From Neorhizobium alkalisoli (GTDB lineage: Bacteria; Pseudomonadota; Alphaproteobacteria; Rhizobiales; Rhizobiaceae), in assembly GCF_007829835.1 (NCBI RefSeq), contig NZ_VIWP01000017.1, positions 1 through 64,000 of the forward strand: a stretch of DNA of 64,000 nt, in the 5' to 3' direction. Shown one piece after another: positions 1 to 9,218 of the stretch (positions within the stretch are counted from its first letter, which is position 1; the number at the start of each line of letters is the position of its first letter). A program made the position numbers and the translations under genes. Under the pieces are notes generated by a model that saw only the letters and a list, made by a program, of their open reading frames with translations, searched no databases and was not told the origin of the DNA.

Positions 1-348
1 TACACGGCGCTGGCGATCATCCTGGCATTTCTTTTCTGTTTCCAGAGCATGGTGTCGACGACATATTGGCTGATGATGTCGGAACTCTTCCCGCAACGGC
101 TTCGCGGCATGATCGTCGGTATTGCCGTGTCAGCGCAGTGGCTGTTCAATGCAGCCGTCGCGTTCCTCTTCCCCGTGATAATGGCATCGGTCGGCAATTC
201 GACTTTCTACATCTTCTGCGTCATCAACATGCTCTCGCTGCTGTTTGTCGTTCGCTTCGTACCGGAGACGCGTGGCAAGTCGCTTGAAAAACTCGAGGAA
301 GAGCTGGAGCAGGAGTTAACCCCCGATGCGCCTCCCGCGACAGCCTGA
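1..348 (+). CDS. MFS sugar porter, C-terminal part (gene starts before the window)
   Basis: This is the 3' end of a major facilitator superfamily transporter, open from base 1 and ending at a TGA at 346-348. About 115 residues are visible, with two to three membrane helices. Near the C-terminus is the sugar-porter signature PETRGKSLEKLEEE, which in the family follows the last membrane helix. The motif ELFPQRLRGM matches the loop that precedes a late helix in the same family. The protein should sit in the inner membrane and take up a sugar or polyol by proton symport. The substrate cannot be told from this fragment. Confidence 0.85.
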   Translation, partial: YTALAIILAFLFCFQSMVSTTYWLMMSELFPQRLRGMIVGIAVSAQWLFNAAVAFLFPVIMASVGNSTFYIFCVINMLSLLFVVRFVPETRGKSLEKLEEELEQELTPDAPPATA

Positions 349-592
349 AGCCGAAAGGGAAAAGCCCTGCGGCAGATTCCATGCTCGCGACACCAGACAA
401 TCGGGTCCAATTTTGTGGGAGCATCAGGTGCATCCTCGCCAGATTCTGGTTGTCTGACTTTGCTCCAGACTGGACGATGTCGCAGCATTGATGCCAAATC
501 GGAATGGTTTGAGCAGGACCCGACAGTGCGGCGGCAGGGGATGTCGGCGAGCACACGGCGGCGTGGGTTCTCCCACACCGCCGTGATCACGC

Positions 593-865
593 TCAACGGC
601 CCGTATGCGGGCCAATCAGCGTGGTGATCTCCGTCACGCGGTCCGCCGGGAAGCCGCCCTCCCTGGCGTGGCGGTAGACCGTTTCGGCGCTTTCGGCCTC
701 GTGGACGCAATACATCTTGTCGCCCGTCACATAGCTGGTGATCCAGCTATAGGGTTCGCCGAGACCGGCGACGACGGCGTTCGACTTGGCAGAAATCGCC
801 TTGAGGGTTTCCTTGTCCATCTTGCCAAGGCCTGGAATGTTTCGTTCGACGACGAATTGAGGCAT
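593..865 (-). CDS. DUF4242 small protein (SCO4226-like nickel-binding family)
   Basis: The gene encodes about 90 residues beginning MPQFVVERNIPGLG. A strong GAAAGGAGAA ribosome site lies just upstream of the ATG at 865, so I prefer this start over longer ones. The sequence has the DUF4242 pattern: VVERNIPG at the N-terminus, a central SYVTGDKMYCVHEAE strand, and AREGGFPADRVTEI toward the end. A Streptomyces member of this family binds nickel; here the role is unknown. It lies 41 bases downstream of the exported-protein gene at 907-1467 on the same strand, so the two are probably one operon. Confidence 0.75.
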   Translation of the reverse strand: MPQFVVERNIPGLGKMDKETLKAISAKSNAVVAGLGEPYSWITSYVTGDKMYCVHEAESAETVYRHAREGGFPADRVTEITTLIGPHTGR

Positions 866-906
866 GTCGGTTCTCCTTTCATTTAGGTGTGGTGTGGTGC
901 ACGCCC

Positions 907-1467
907 TTACTGGGCGTGGCTGACGATGGTGGTCAGACGGGCCTGCTTCTGCAGCCGATCTTGCGACGGGGTCTCGACTTGCGCATGTGCATGCCGGCAA
1001 CTCACAGTGGGGTTCATGTCGGCAAACGGCCCTTTCGGATTGTCTTTCCAGGCCCAGACATGCAATTCGTAGAAGGCCGGCAGCCCATAGCGGTTGGGCG
1101 CGCCGGTCAGGCTGAAAAGCTGACCTTCAAGGTTCGCCGGCCCTTTGGTGGTGATATACTCCACTGCCACCAGCTTCATCTTGCCGCTGTCGTCAGGCTC
1201 GTACATGACGGCTTCCGGCCGCGCGAGATCAATGGCCTCGTCCTTGATCAGCTCGGGATTGACGTAATGGATGCCCATCGCGCCGCCATCGATACCGCTC
1301 GTGCACGGGATCGGCGCATAACCTTCCTTCACGGCCGCATTGACGTCCTTGAACCGGCTGTTTGCCATCCGCACCTTTTCCGGCAACGTGCCGCCGCCCG
1401 CGGCCGCCAAACCCGGCAATACACCTAGAATGAGAAGCGTCGCGAGTGACGCTTTTATCAGTGTCAT
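907..1467 (-). CDS. Exported conserved hypothetical protein
   Basis: The product is 186 residues with a clear Sec signal peptide: a Lys near the start, a hydrophobic stretch to about residue 20, and a LAAAG-type cleavage region. The mature part contains SGIDGGAMGIHYVNPELI and YELHVWAWKDNPKGPFADMNP, which look like a conserved periplasmic domain whose name I do not recognise. The ATG at 1467 starts directly with the signal peptide. It is the first gene of a likely two-gene operon with the DUF4242 gene and is divergent from the LuxR-type regulator at 1642, which is a natural candidate to control it. Confidence 0.7.
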   Translation of the reverse strand: MTLIKASLATLLILGVLPGLAAAGGGTLPEKVRMANSRFKDVNAAVKEGYAPIPCTSGIDGGAMGIHYVNPELIKDEAIDLARPEAVMYEPDDSGKMKLVAVEYITTKGPANLEGQLFSLTGAPNRYGLPAFYELHVWAWKDNPKGPFADMNPTVSCRHAHAQVETPSQDRLQKQARLTTIVSHAQ

Positions 1468-1641
1468 TATCGTTCATCCTCTTTGCTGTAGTCCGCCGGA
1501 GCCCTTGTCCCGGCAGCGGCGTTTTTGACGCCAAGCCAACGACCACACATCTCCCGCACGGGGGATGAGACAATTTTCCGATCCTGTATCAGCATTTTTG
1601 ACGGCAGCGATTGACCGCGCCTGAACGGCTGAGGCAGGATC

Positions 1642-2790
1642 ATGGACATGGACCGGCAATTGTCTGAGATGATCGGGGCAATTTACGATTGCGTCGCCAG
1701 CGAGGCGTCGTGGCCGACTGCCCTGTCGCTGATCAACCGGCAGGTGAACGGTTTTCTGACGACGATTGCCGTTTTCGACACACGCACCCGTTCGGCAAGC
1801 CTTGCCCAGATCGCCTGCGACGATCCAGACGCCATCCGCACCCTGATGCAACATGCCAAGGATGTGCCCTTCTTCCATCTCCTGCATCGTATGGAGATCG
1901 ACGAACCGGATACGCTGGAGCGCATGTTCCAGCTTTACGGCGCCGATGGCGAGGCCGTCTGGAAGAACGGCGACCTCTATCGCAATTTTCACACGCGATA
2001 CGGCGTCCAGAACTCGATCGACATGGCGATCCTCAAACGTCCGTTCCGCGTCGGCACGATCAATATCTCCGTCCGCTACCAGCCATCGGATCCGCGCATA
2101 TTCAACACGGTCGGACTGCTCGGACCGCATATTCGCCGCGCTGTCACCATCCATGACATGCTGGAGATGGAGCGCGCCGAAAGCGCCATCCTGCGCGACG
2201 TCATCCACGCGCTGGAGCATGCGGTGTTTATCGTCGCCGACGACATGGCGATCCTTTTTGCCAACGAGGCGGCCGAAGCGCGGCTGCGGGAGCAGAAAGT
2301 AGTGCGGGCAATCGCCGGAAAACTTTCCTGCATTCATGATTATGCCGGTAATGCGCTGACCAATGCCGTGACGCTTGGCGCCCGCGACGAGATCAGGATC
2401 GGCGCCGCAGGTATCGACGTGCCGCTCGGCTCCAGCGAAAGACCGGCCGTTGCCCATGTCCTACCGCTGAAGCGGCGAAATGGCAGCGGCGGTTATGAAA
2501 GCCGCGCCGCTGCCGCGATCTTCGTTGCCGCCGCCGGCACAGTCATTCAATCCGCAGTCGAGGCTGTGGCGGCGCTGTTTGCGCTGACCCCGGCCGAACG
2601 GCGGGTTGTCGGTTATGTTTCCGAAGGCCTCAGCCGCGCCGAAATTGCCGCGGCGCAGGGCGTTGCGGATGGAACGGTGAAATCGCAGCTGGGCGCGATC
2701 TACGACAAGACGAGAACGGTGGATCAGCGAAGCCTGCAACAGCTGGTGCGGGACCTGAGCCCGCCGGTTCGACGACCTGATGAACGGTGA
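1642..2790 (+). CDS. LuxR-type helix-turn-helix transcriptional regulator
   Basis: This 382-residue protein ends in a LuxR/GerE-type DNA-binding domain at about residues 310-370. Its landmarks are LTPAERRVVGYVSEGLSRAEIA and DGTVKSQLGAIYDKT, the two recognition helices. The first 300 residues contain no receiver aspartate pattern or autoinducer-binding signature that I recognise, although a PAS-like segment may cover 180-290. It is therefore likely a one-component regulator. The gene is divergent from the exported-protein/DUF4242 pair (174-base gap) and is followed by a gene-free stretch. Confidence 0.8.
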   Translation: MDMDRQLSEMIGAIYDCVASEASWPTALSLINRQVNGFLTTIAVFDTRTRSASLAQIACDDPDAIRTLMQHAKDVPFFHLLHRMEIDEPDTLERMFQLYGADGEAVWKNGDLYRNFHTRYGVQNSIDMAILKRPFRVGTINISVRYQPSDPRIFNTVGLLGPHIRRAVTIHDMLEMERAESAILRDVIHALEHAVFIVADDMAILFANEAAEARLREQKVVRAIAGKLSCIHDYAGNALTNAVTLGARDEIRIGAAGIDVPLGSSERPAVAHVLPLKRRNGSGGYESRAAAAIFVAAAGTVIQSAVEAVAALFALTPAERRVVGYVSEGLSRAEIAAAQGVADGTVKSQLGAIYDKTRTVDQRSLQQLVRDLSPPVRRPDER

Positions 2791-3262
2791 TATCGAGCCA
2801 GATTGCCGGAACGGAACGTGTAGAGCACTTCACAGTACCTGCTGTGCAAAGCTACGTTCAAAAGCCGCTTTGCCATGCGCATTCCGTCCCTCCTTGGATC
2901 AATTCTAAGGGCGAGCAGGAATAGGAACGCCTTTCCTAAGGACATGAAGAGCGCGCGGTGGACGCCCATTGTCGCACGGCCGGCATCCTTTGAGTCTCCG
3001 TTTATGCGCTGAATTTTTGCGTCGTTAATTAAGTGCGCTTAACTGAGCGCGACGGTTATTTAAACGAGACTCGCCTTTTTTAAACAAGAGCTGATGGCGC
3101 TATTGGATTTTTCAGCCAGGTGCCTGGAGTGCCCCATCGAGGTCAGGTCAACTGCGCTTCCCGTAAGTTCAATCTCGCGCGGGATCAAGAACCCGTAGTG
3201 GCGGCGTCACCGGGCCAATCCTGTCCGCCCAGACCGTGAGCCATCGCTCTTCGTCTCGGGTC
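2791..3262. other. Gene-free interval between convergent genes
   Basis: These 472 bases separate the 3' ends of the LuxR-type regulator and the channel gene. The stretch is AT-richer around 3020-3085. I see no coding sequence with a ribosome site and no convincing terminator. Confidence 0.5.
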
Positions 3263-4057
3263 CTACGCCCCATCATCGGGAATATTCAGGACCTCGCCAC
3301 AAGCCTTGCAATGCACGGCGTCGGCATCATGCCTTTGCAACCCGCATCGATGACAGGGGAACGTCACCTTATTGGGGCGCACAATCGACTGAGCCAGGCG
3401 CACGAACAGCGAAATACCGATGATCATCGTAATGACTGAGGTCAGCTTGCCGATCGTGCCGGGGAGGGTGATGTCCCCGAACCCGGTCGTCGTGACGGTC
3501 GCGACCGTAAAGTAAAGCGCATCGACGAAACCTTCGATGCCGGGGCGGCTGTAAAAAAAGGTCGTGTAGACGAAGCCGGTGACGAGGAAAAGGAAAACGA
3601 GGAAGTTCAACACGGCGCGGACGACATCGAGGTAGGCGACACAGCCTGCTCGCCGCAATCCTTCCCGTAAGAGCGGGCTCTGGCCGATGGCCCAAAGTCG
3701 CATCACGCGCAGGAAGGCGAAATTGAACAAAACCTCGGGAAAAAGAAGGGTCACGAGCAGGAAGATGTCGAGCCAGGTCATCACCCTTGTGATCCAGCTG
3801 CGCAATGATGGTGCTGCCATGGCGCGAATGGCAAGCTCGAAGGCGATCCAGACGGCAATCGTATAGTCGATGATGAGATAAGACGGGCTGGATCGGAAGT
3901 AAGGCCCCGCCAGAAAGAATGCGAGAATTGCAAGATCGATGATCGCGAAGACTGTCTGGGTCAGGAAGGCTTTGCGACTGGTCGACCGTTCGAGGCTGCG
4001 AACACCCTCCCGGAGCGTTGTTCGGTCGGCCTGTTGATTGCTGTTCCATATCGGCAT
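3263..4057 (-). CDS. Voltage-gated potassium channel family protein with C-terminal zinc ribbon
   Basis: The 264-residue protein has the six-helix layout of the Kv/Kch type. Helices cover roughly 30-50, 60-80, 93-112 and 145-168, and an arginine-bearing S4-like segment LRVMRLW lies near 116. A pore loop follows with selectivity filter TTTGFGD at 189-195, then a last helix to about 220. The tail holds two CxxC pairs (Cys235/238 and Cys250/253) that should bind zinc. It likely conducts potassium across the inner membrane; the ribbon tail replaces the RCK domain found in many bacterial channels. It stands alone between gene-free DNA and the exonuclease gene. Confidence 0.85.
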   Translation of the reverse strand: MPIWNSNQQADRTTLREGVRSLERSTSRKAFLTQTVFAIIDLAILAFFLAGPYFRSSPSYLIIDYTIAVWIAFELAIRAMAAPSLRSWITRVMTWLDIFLLVTLLFPEVLFNFAFLRVMRLWAIGQSPLLREGLRRAGCVAYLDVVRAVLNFLVFLFLVTGFVYTTFFYSRPGIEGFVDALYFTVATVTTTGFGDITLPGTIGKLTSVITMIIGISLFVRLAQSIVRPNKVTFPCHRCGLQRHDADAVHCKACGEVLNIPDDGA

Positions 4058-4132
4058 GATAACGAGATGGTTCGCATGATGAAACCGTCAAGGCAGAGCG
4101 TGCATGCAACCATGATCAATGAGGGCCGTGGT

Positions 4133-4906
4133 TTACAACAAAGTCCCTTGCCTCGGCGCTACAGCCTCTTGCGGGTGCACGCCGCTTCGCTTGTCCAGTG
4201 CGGTTTGAGCGCTGTAACGGATATCGATATCCCGGTCCGCAAGAAATTCAGTCAACCGCTCCGTGCTCAGGCGATGCCAGCTTTTTCCTCGATCCGGTCC
4301 GGATGGTACACGGGGCAGGAGACCGGGCTCGGCGCTCCACGATAGAAGCTGTTCAAGCGATGCCGCGTTCAAAAGATCGCGCAGATGATGGGCCGTGACA
4401 TAAGCGTCCGGCATGGCCCGGTGCGCCGGCAGGCCGATTTCATGGATGAGCCCGTCTGGCATGCGCTGGTAGCGCAGCATCTGGTTGGAAAAGCGTGGCA
4501 AGTCCGGCCAGATCCGCAAGGCACATTTCCACGTACAGATCCAGGACAGGCCACCTGTCAGTCGGGGCGTGCAATATCGTTGCTCGAAAGCCGCACGGTG
4601 AGCCGCAAGGGCGTCGATCCTGCCGAAGGGTTGCAAGACCGTCGGCGCGATGTCTTTCCAATAGGGAGCTTCTGAAACCTGTTCATCCAGAATGTGATGT
4701 ATGGCCATCGTCTCGGGCGAGATCGATCGGCCCGGATTGACGAACAGCGCACCGCGTTCGTCGTTGACATCCCAGTGCCCATCCGGTCCAAGGATCACAT
4801 CCTGCCAGCCGATCTCGCAAACATCGGTTGCTGCATTGCCGGCAGTTTCCAGGTCGATGACGCGAACCCGGCCAAAGGCACGGTCAGCATTTTTCTCGGG
4901 TATCAT
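4133..4906 (-). CDS. DEDDh-type 3'-5' exonuclease (DnaQ-like fold)
   Basis: The product is about 257 residues. Exo I is VIDLETAG near the N-terminus, Exo II is AHRAAFEQ, and Exo III is HRAMPDAYVTAHHL, giving the His and final Asp of the DEDDh set. In Exo II the usual Asp is Glu and the usual Asn is Arg. The enzyme should remove nucleotides from DNA 3' ends. The ATG at 4906 is 4 bases after the dinB stop on the same strand, so the two are probably co-transcribed and translationally coupled. Another ATG at 4963 would overlap dinB by about 50 bases. Neither start has a strong ribosome site, so the start is uncertain. Confidence 0.75.
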   Translation of the reverse strand: MIPEKNADRAFGRVRVIDLETAGNAATDVCEIGWQDVILGPDGHWDVNDERGALFVNPGRSISPETMAIHHILDEQVSEAPYWKDIAPTVLQPFGRIDALAAHRAAFEQRYCTPRLTGGLSWICTWKCALRIWPDLPRFSNQMLRYQRMPDGLIHEIGLPAHRAMPDAYVTAHHLRDLLNAASLEQLLSWSAEPGLLPRVPSGPDRGKSWHRLSTERLTEFLADRDIDIRYSAQTALDKRSGVHPQEAVAPRQGTLL

Positions 4907-4910
4907 GGGG

Positions 4911-5999
4911 TCATAAATCGAAACCGAGCTGAGGTTGTTCCTCGTCGATTTCAGCGCCGGCATTGCTCAAAGAGGATAACGTTACGCCAAGCAACCGGAC
5001 CGGCCGCTTGAACGGATAGACGGTTGCGAGAAGTGCGTCGGCGGCGTCAAGGATGTCGGACACGCCGGAACACGGCTGTACGCCGGTACGGCTTCGGGTC
5101 GCCTGGGTAAAGTCCGAATACTTCACCTTGACGGTGACAGTCTTGCCGCTGATGCCATGGGTCGTGCAATGTCGCCAAACCTTTTCAGCAAGTGGCCGCA
5201 GCTCCGCCGTTGCAAGCTGAAGGTCATCAATGTCCCTCATATATGTATCTTCGGCGCCCACCGATTTGCGGATCCGGTCTGCTCTCACCTGGCGCTCATC
5301 GATACCACGGGCAATTCCGTAGAAATAAGGCCCCGATTTCCCGAAATGTTCGGTCAGGAATTGCAGCGATCTGGACTTGAGATCGGCCCCGGTTTCGATC
5401 CCGTGCCTCTTCATCCGCTCGGCGGTTGCCGGCCCGACGCCATGGAACTTCTTGACGGGCAACGCCTCGACAAAGGCCGGGCCGTGTTTCGGCGTAATCA
5501 CCGCCTGACCATTGGGCTTGTTCAAGTCGCTCGCCATCTTGGCGAGAAACTTGTTGTAGGAAATGCCGGCTGAAGCGTTGAGCCCCGTCACACTCTTGAT
5601 CCTCGCCCGGATCTCGAGCGCAATCTCGGTTGCGATCTCCATGCCTTTCAAATTCTCGGTCACGTCGAGATAGGCCTCGTCGAGGGATAGTGGCTCGATC
5701 AATGTCGCATATTCGGCGAAGATCTCGCGAATTTGCTGCGAGACTGCCTTATAGACATCAAAGCGCGGCCGCACGAAGATCAGATCGGGACATTTGCGGG
5801 CGGCTGTCACCGACGGCATTGCAGAATGTATCCCGAACTTCCGGGCCTCGTAGCTGGCCGTGGTCAACACCCCTCGCGGTCCTTCTCCTCCGACCGCGAC
5901 CGGCTTGCCGCGCAGTTCCGGGTTGTCGCGCTGCTCGACGGAAGCATAAAAAGCATCCATATCGACATGGATAATCTTGCGGACCGAGGCTGGGATCAT
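4911..5999 (-). CDS. dinB: DNA polymerase IV (Y family, translesion)
   Basis: The product is 362 residues, the normal length for DinB. The start at 5999 gives MIPASVRKIIHVDMDAFYAS, with the first catalytic Asp pair in HVDMDAFYASVEQ. SLDEAYLDVT near 105 holds the second catalytic Asp and Glu. The thumb helix-hairpin-helix KFHGVGPATAERM and a little-finger domain with LLGVTLSSL follow. There is no plain beta-clamp motif beyond the terminal LGF-type residues. It copies past damaged bases and is error-prone. The exonuclease gene follows 4 bases after its stop. Confidence 0.92.
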   Translation of the reverse strand: MIPASVRKIIHVDMDAFYASVEQRDNPELRGKPVAVGGEGPRGVLTTASYEARKFGIHSAMPSVTAARKCPDLIFVRPRFDVYKAVSQQIREIFAEYATLIEPLSLDEAYLDVTENLKGMEIATEIALEIRARIKSVTGLNASAGISYNKFLAKMASDLNKPNGQAVITPKHGPAFVEALPVKKFHGVGPATAERMKRHGIETGADLKSRSLQFLTEHFGKSGPYFYGIARGIDERQVRADRIRKSVGAEDTYMRDIDDLQLATAELRPLAEKVWRHCTTHGISGKTVTVKVKYSDFTQATRSRTGVQPCSGVSDILDAADALLATVYPFKRPVRLLGVTLSSLSNAGAEIDEEQPQLGFDL

Positions 6000-6153
6000 G
6001 TCATTCACCGCAGAAAACCTAAAACCATCGCCAGACGGCGGTGGAAACGAAACAAGAACATAACAGCTTTCGATCGGGTTTGAAACTGCGCCCTGTTTCT
6101 CCTTGAAGTACTGTGGCTTGAATAGGCAGCGGCGCGATGCGACAAAAACAGCG

Positions 6154-6813
6154 ATGCTTCTGTCTCTTTCCAAGATCACAAAGTCCTACCAGTCCGCGGA
6201 AGGTCCTGTTCAGGTCCTGAAAGGGGTGGATCTCGACCTGATGCCGGCGGAAAGTGTTGCGCTCACGGGTGAATCCGGAAGCGGAAAGAGTACCCTCCTT
6301 CACCTGGCCGGTGGCCTGGACCGCCCCGATACGGGGGCGATCTTCATGAATGGTCGTGACGTTGGAACACTGGACGACAATGGTCGCGCCCGTTACCGCC
6401 GAAGCGAGGTTGGGCTTGTCTTTCAGCAGTTCAACCTCATACCTTCGCTCGATGTGGCTGCGAATATCTCGTTTCACGCCAGGCTTGCCGATCGTTTCGA
6501 CCTCGAATGGGAGCGCGAACTGATCGACCGGCTCGGCCTTGAACCATTGCTGAGGCGTTATCCGGAACAGCTTTCGGGTGGACAGCAGCAACGGGTTGCC
6601 ATCGGCCGAACGCTGGCAGCGCGTCCGCCGCTCGTTCTGGCCGACGAGCCGACAGGCAATCTCGACGAAACGACCGCAGATGCCGTCCTCGACCTGATGC
6701 TGTCACTGACCCAAAACGCCGGCTGCGCCCTTCTTCTGGTGACGCATTCGACGCGGCTGGCGGACAAGCTGGACCGCAAGGTCTTGCTGCGTGGCGGAAG
6801 GATTGTTGCGTGA
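6154..6813 (+). CDS. ABC transporter ATP-binding protein (LolD/MacB type)
   Basis: The 219-residue ATPase has Walker A GESGSGKST near residue 42, the Q loop VFQQFNLIPSL, signature LSGGQQQR, Walker B LVLADEPTGNLD and the switch His in VTHS. The group is the LolD/MacB/FtsE type that works with FtsX-fold permeases. The ATG at 6154 gives the usual MLLSLSKITKSYQ start; in-frame sequence upstream is not family-like. Its stop overlaps the GTG of the permease gene (GTGA), so the two are translationally coupled. It would power export, extraction or mechanotransmission at the inner membrane. Confidence 0.9.
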   Translation: MLLSLSKITKSYQSAEGPVQVLKGVDLDLMPAESVALTGESGSGKSTLLHLAGGLDRPDTGAIFMNGRDVGTLDDNGRARYRRSEVGLVFQQFNLIPSLDVAANISFHARLADRFDLEWERELIDRLGLEPLLRRYPEQLSGGQQQRVAIGRTLAARPPLVLADEPTGNLDETTADAVLDLMLSLTQNAGCALLLVTHSTRLADKLDRKVLLRGGRIVA

Positions 6814-9218
6814 ACCGGGTGGCCTTTGCGGCGCTTCTATCCCATTGGCGGCACAGGCCGCTGCAACTCGCCACCCTGATCCTCGGCATCGCGCTTGCCA
6901 CTGCGCTCTGGTCGGGTGTCCAGGCGATCAATGCCGAAGCGAGAGCAAGTTACACGCGGGCGGCCTCGATCCTGGAGCAGAACGGTCTTGCGCAACTTCT
7001 GGCCAGAGACGGAAACCCCATCCCGATCACCGTTTTCGCCAAGCTCCGACGCGCCGGCTGGAACGTATCGCCGGTCATTGAAGGCGACTATCGTTTCGGA
7101 CCGGCGCGGATCAGGCTGATCGGTATCGATCCGCTGACAATGCCCACCGAAGGGAGAGCTATCGCCATGTCCAGTTCGCCCGATGTGGTGACCTTCATCG
7201 GCGGCCAAGGACTGCTTGTCGTTTCACCGGCGACCGCCGCACGTCTGAAGGACCTGACGTCGGTGCCGGTGAAGGTTTCCGGCGATATTCCCGACGACGC
7301 GGCCTTTACCGATATCAGCGTCGCCGACCGGCTCCTTGAGAAAGGGGGAGCATTGAGCAGGATCGTCATCGGGCCCTCCCAGCGACCGGGTTTGCCGGCG
7401 CTTGCAGACGTCGCTCCCGAACTTGCGTTGCAATCGGCGGGCGACAGACCGGACATGGCCCGGCTCACCGACAGCTTTCATCTCAACCTGACGGCCTTCG
7501 GTTTTCTTGCCTTCGTGGTCGGCCTGTTCATCGTCTATTCGGCAACCGGCCTTTCCTTCGAGCAGCGCCGCGCGACGTTCAGGACGCTCCGATCTGTCGG
7601 TATTTCGCTGCGATCTTTGACGGCCATGCTGATCGCCGAGACCTTGCTTTTTGCCTTCATCGCTGGCCTTTTCGGCGTGGTGATCGGTTATTTTCTTGCT
7701 TCGGCACTGCTGCCTGGCGTCGCCGCGACACTCTCAGGCCTTTATGGTGCGAGCGTGCCCGGCAGCCTGTCCCTGCGCCCTGAATGGTGGCTGGCGGGGA
7801 TGGCCATGGCACTGGCCGGCACGATGCTATCGTCCGTCCAGAGCCTGTGGCAGGTTCGGCATATGCCGATCCTTGCCGCCGCTCAACCGCGGGCCTGGGC
7901 TCGCGCATCCGCGATGGCATTGCGGCTTCAATCGCTGCTGGGCGTGGCCCTGCTCATGGTCGCGGCTGCTCTTGCATTCGGCGGCTCCGGCCTGTTGTCC
8001 GGATTTGCCGTTCTGGGTTCCTTGTTGCTTGGCGCCGCGCTGCTGCTTCCCGCCTTTTTGTCGGGCGCGCTACAGCTTGCTGAAAGCCGGTCGCGCAAGG
8101 CTATGACCGTGTGGTTCTGGGCCGATACGCGGCTGCAATTGCCCGGCCTGTCATTGGCGCTGATGGCGCTCCTGCTGGCCCTGGCGGCAAACGTCGGCGT
8201 CGGGACCATGGTATCCAGCTTTCGCCTGACCTTTCTCGGCTGGCTTGATCAGCGCCTGGCGGCCGAGCTTTATATCACAGCGCGCAGCGAGGCCGAGGCG
8301 GCGCGCCTGCGGGAATGGCTTCCACAGCATTCAAACGCCGTCCTGCCGATCTGGAATACGGAGGGCAAGGTCCTCGGTGAGCAGATGCAGATCTTCGGCG
8401 TCGCTGACGATCGGACATACCGGGATCACTGGCCGCTTCTCATGGGCACGCCGGATGTATGGGGTCAGGTCGAAAAGGGTGAGGGCGCTCTGGTCAACGA
8501 GCAGCTTTGGCGCAGCCGACATATCCGGACCGGGCAGACGATCACTCTGCCGGAAGGATGGGCAGTCAAGGTCGCTGGCGTTTATTCCGATTACGGCAAT
8601 CCGAAGGGTCAGGTGATCGTCGGGCTGGATGCACTGGTGCGACGCTACCCCACGATTGCCAAGCTTCGCTACGGCATTCGTGTCGATCCCTCGGCTGCGC
8701 CCGCACTGAAACGCGAGATCGCCGAGGCGTTCGGATTACCCGACAGCAACATCATCGAGCAGGCTTCGCTCAAGCGGCGGTCGCAGGCGGTTTTCGAACA
8801 GACGTTCGCCGTCACGGGCGCGCTCAACGTGCTCACCCTCGCCGTAGCGGGTTTTGCAATGTTTACCAGTCTCTTGACCCTTTCCGGCTCCCGCCTGCCG
8901 CAACTGGCGCCGGTCTGGGCCATGGGCGTGCGGCGCCGCGACCTGGCGGTTCTGGAGGTGGTGCGGACGCTGGCACTCTGGCTGGCGACATTTCTGGTTG
9001 CGATCCCTGTTGGGTTGGCGCTTGCCTGGGTGTTGTTGGCGATCGTCAATGTCGAGGCTTTCGGCTGGAGACTTCCCATGATGATCTTTCCCGCCGACTG
9101 GTTGCGGCTTGCCGCGGTTGCGCTGCTTGCTGCGCTCGCATCGGTTTTCATTCCCGTGCGCCGGCTCGCAATCGTCAATCCCGCCGACCTCTTGAGGGTT
9201 TTCGCCAATGAGCGTTAG
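6810..9218 (+). CDS. ABC transporter permease, FtsX/LolC-like
   Basis: This 802-residue membrane protein starts with GTG inside the stop region of the ATPase gene. One N-terminal helix (about 15-35) is followed by a large periplasmic domain to about 225, then helices near 230-250, 275-300 and 320-340. A second repeat with a further periplasmic domain and C-terminal FtsX helices (670-800) follows. The tail motif PVRRLAIVNPADLLR is typical of MacB/LolC-type permeases. The two-repeat size suggests a complete permease in one chain. It shares 11 bases with the following attH-like gene, which supports a three-protein machine. Confidence 0.88.
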   Translation: MNRVAFAALLSHWRHRPLQLATLILGIALATALWSGVQAINAEARASYTRAASILEQNGLAQLLARDGNPIPITVFAKLRRAGWNVSPVIEGDYRFGPARIRLIGIDPLTMPTEGRAIAMSSSPDVVTFIGGQGLLVVSPATAARLKDLTSVPVKVSGDIPDDAAFTDISVADRLLEKGGALSRIVIGPSQRPGLPALADVAPELALQSAGDRPDMARLTDSFHLNLTAFGFLAFVVGLFIVYSATGLSFEQRRATFRTLRSVGISLRSLTAMLIAETLLFAFIAGLFGVVIGYFLASALLPGVAATLSGLYGASVPGSLSLRPEWWLAGMAMALAGTMLSSVQSLWQVRHMPILAAAQPRAWARASAMALRLQSLLGVALLMVAAALAFGGSGLLSGFAVLGSLLLGAALLLPAFLSGALQLAESRSRKAMTVWFWADTRLQLPGLSLALMALLLALAANVGVGTMVSSFRLTFLGWLDQRLAAELYITARSEAEAARLREWLPQHSNAVLPIWNTEGKVLGEQMQIFGVADDRTYRDHWPLLMGTPDVWGQVEKGEGALVNEQLWRSRHIRTGQTITLPEGWAVKVAGVYSDYGNPKGQVIVGLDALVRRYPTIAKLRYGIRVDPSAAPALKREIAEAFGLPDSNIIEQASLKRRSQAVFEQTFAVTGALNVLTLAVAGFAMFTSLLTLSGSRLPQLAPVWAMGVRRRDLAVLEVVRTLALWLATFLVAIPVGLALAWVLLAIVNVEAFGWRLPMMIFPADWLRLAAVALLAALASVFIPVRRLAIVNPADLLRVFANER

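Noticed and set aside
1474..2457. A 327-codon minus-strand frame under the LuxR-type gene
   Set aside because: The plus-strand protein has a clear C-terminal LuxR domain; the minus frame has no recognisable domain.
2808..2830. GGAACGGAAC after the LuxR-type gene as a stress promoter
   Set aside because: Neither GGAAC has TT at the correct 18-19 base spacing and no gene follows on that strand.
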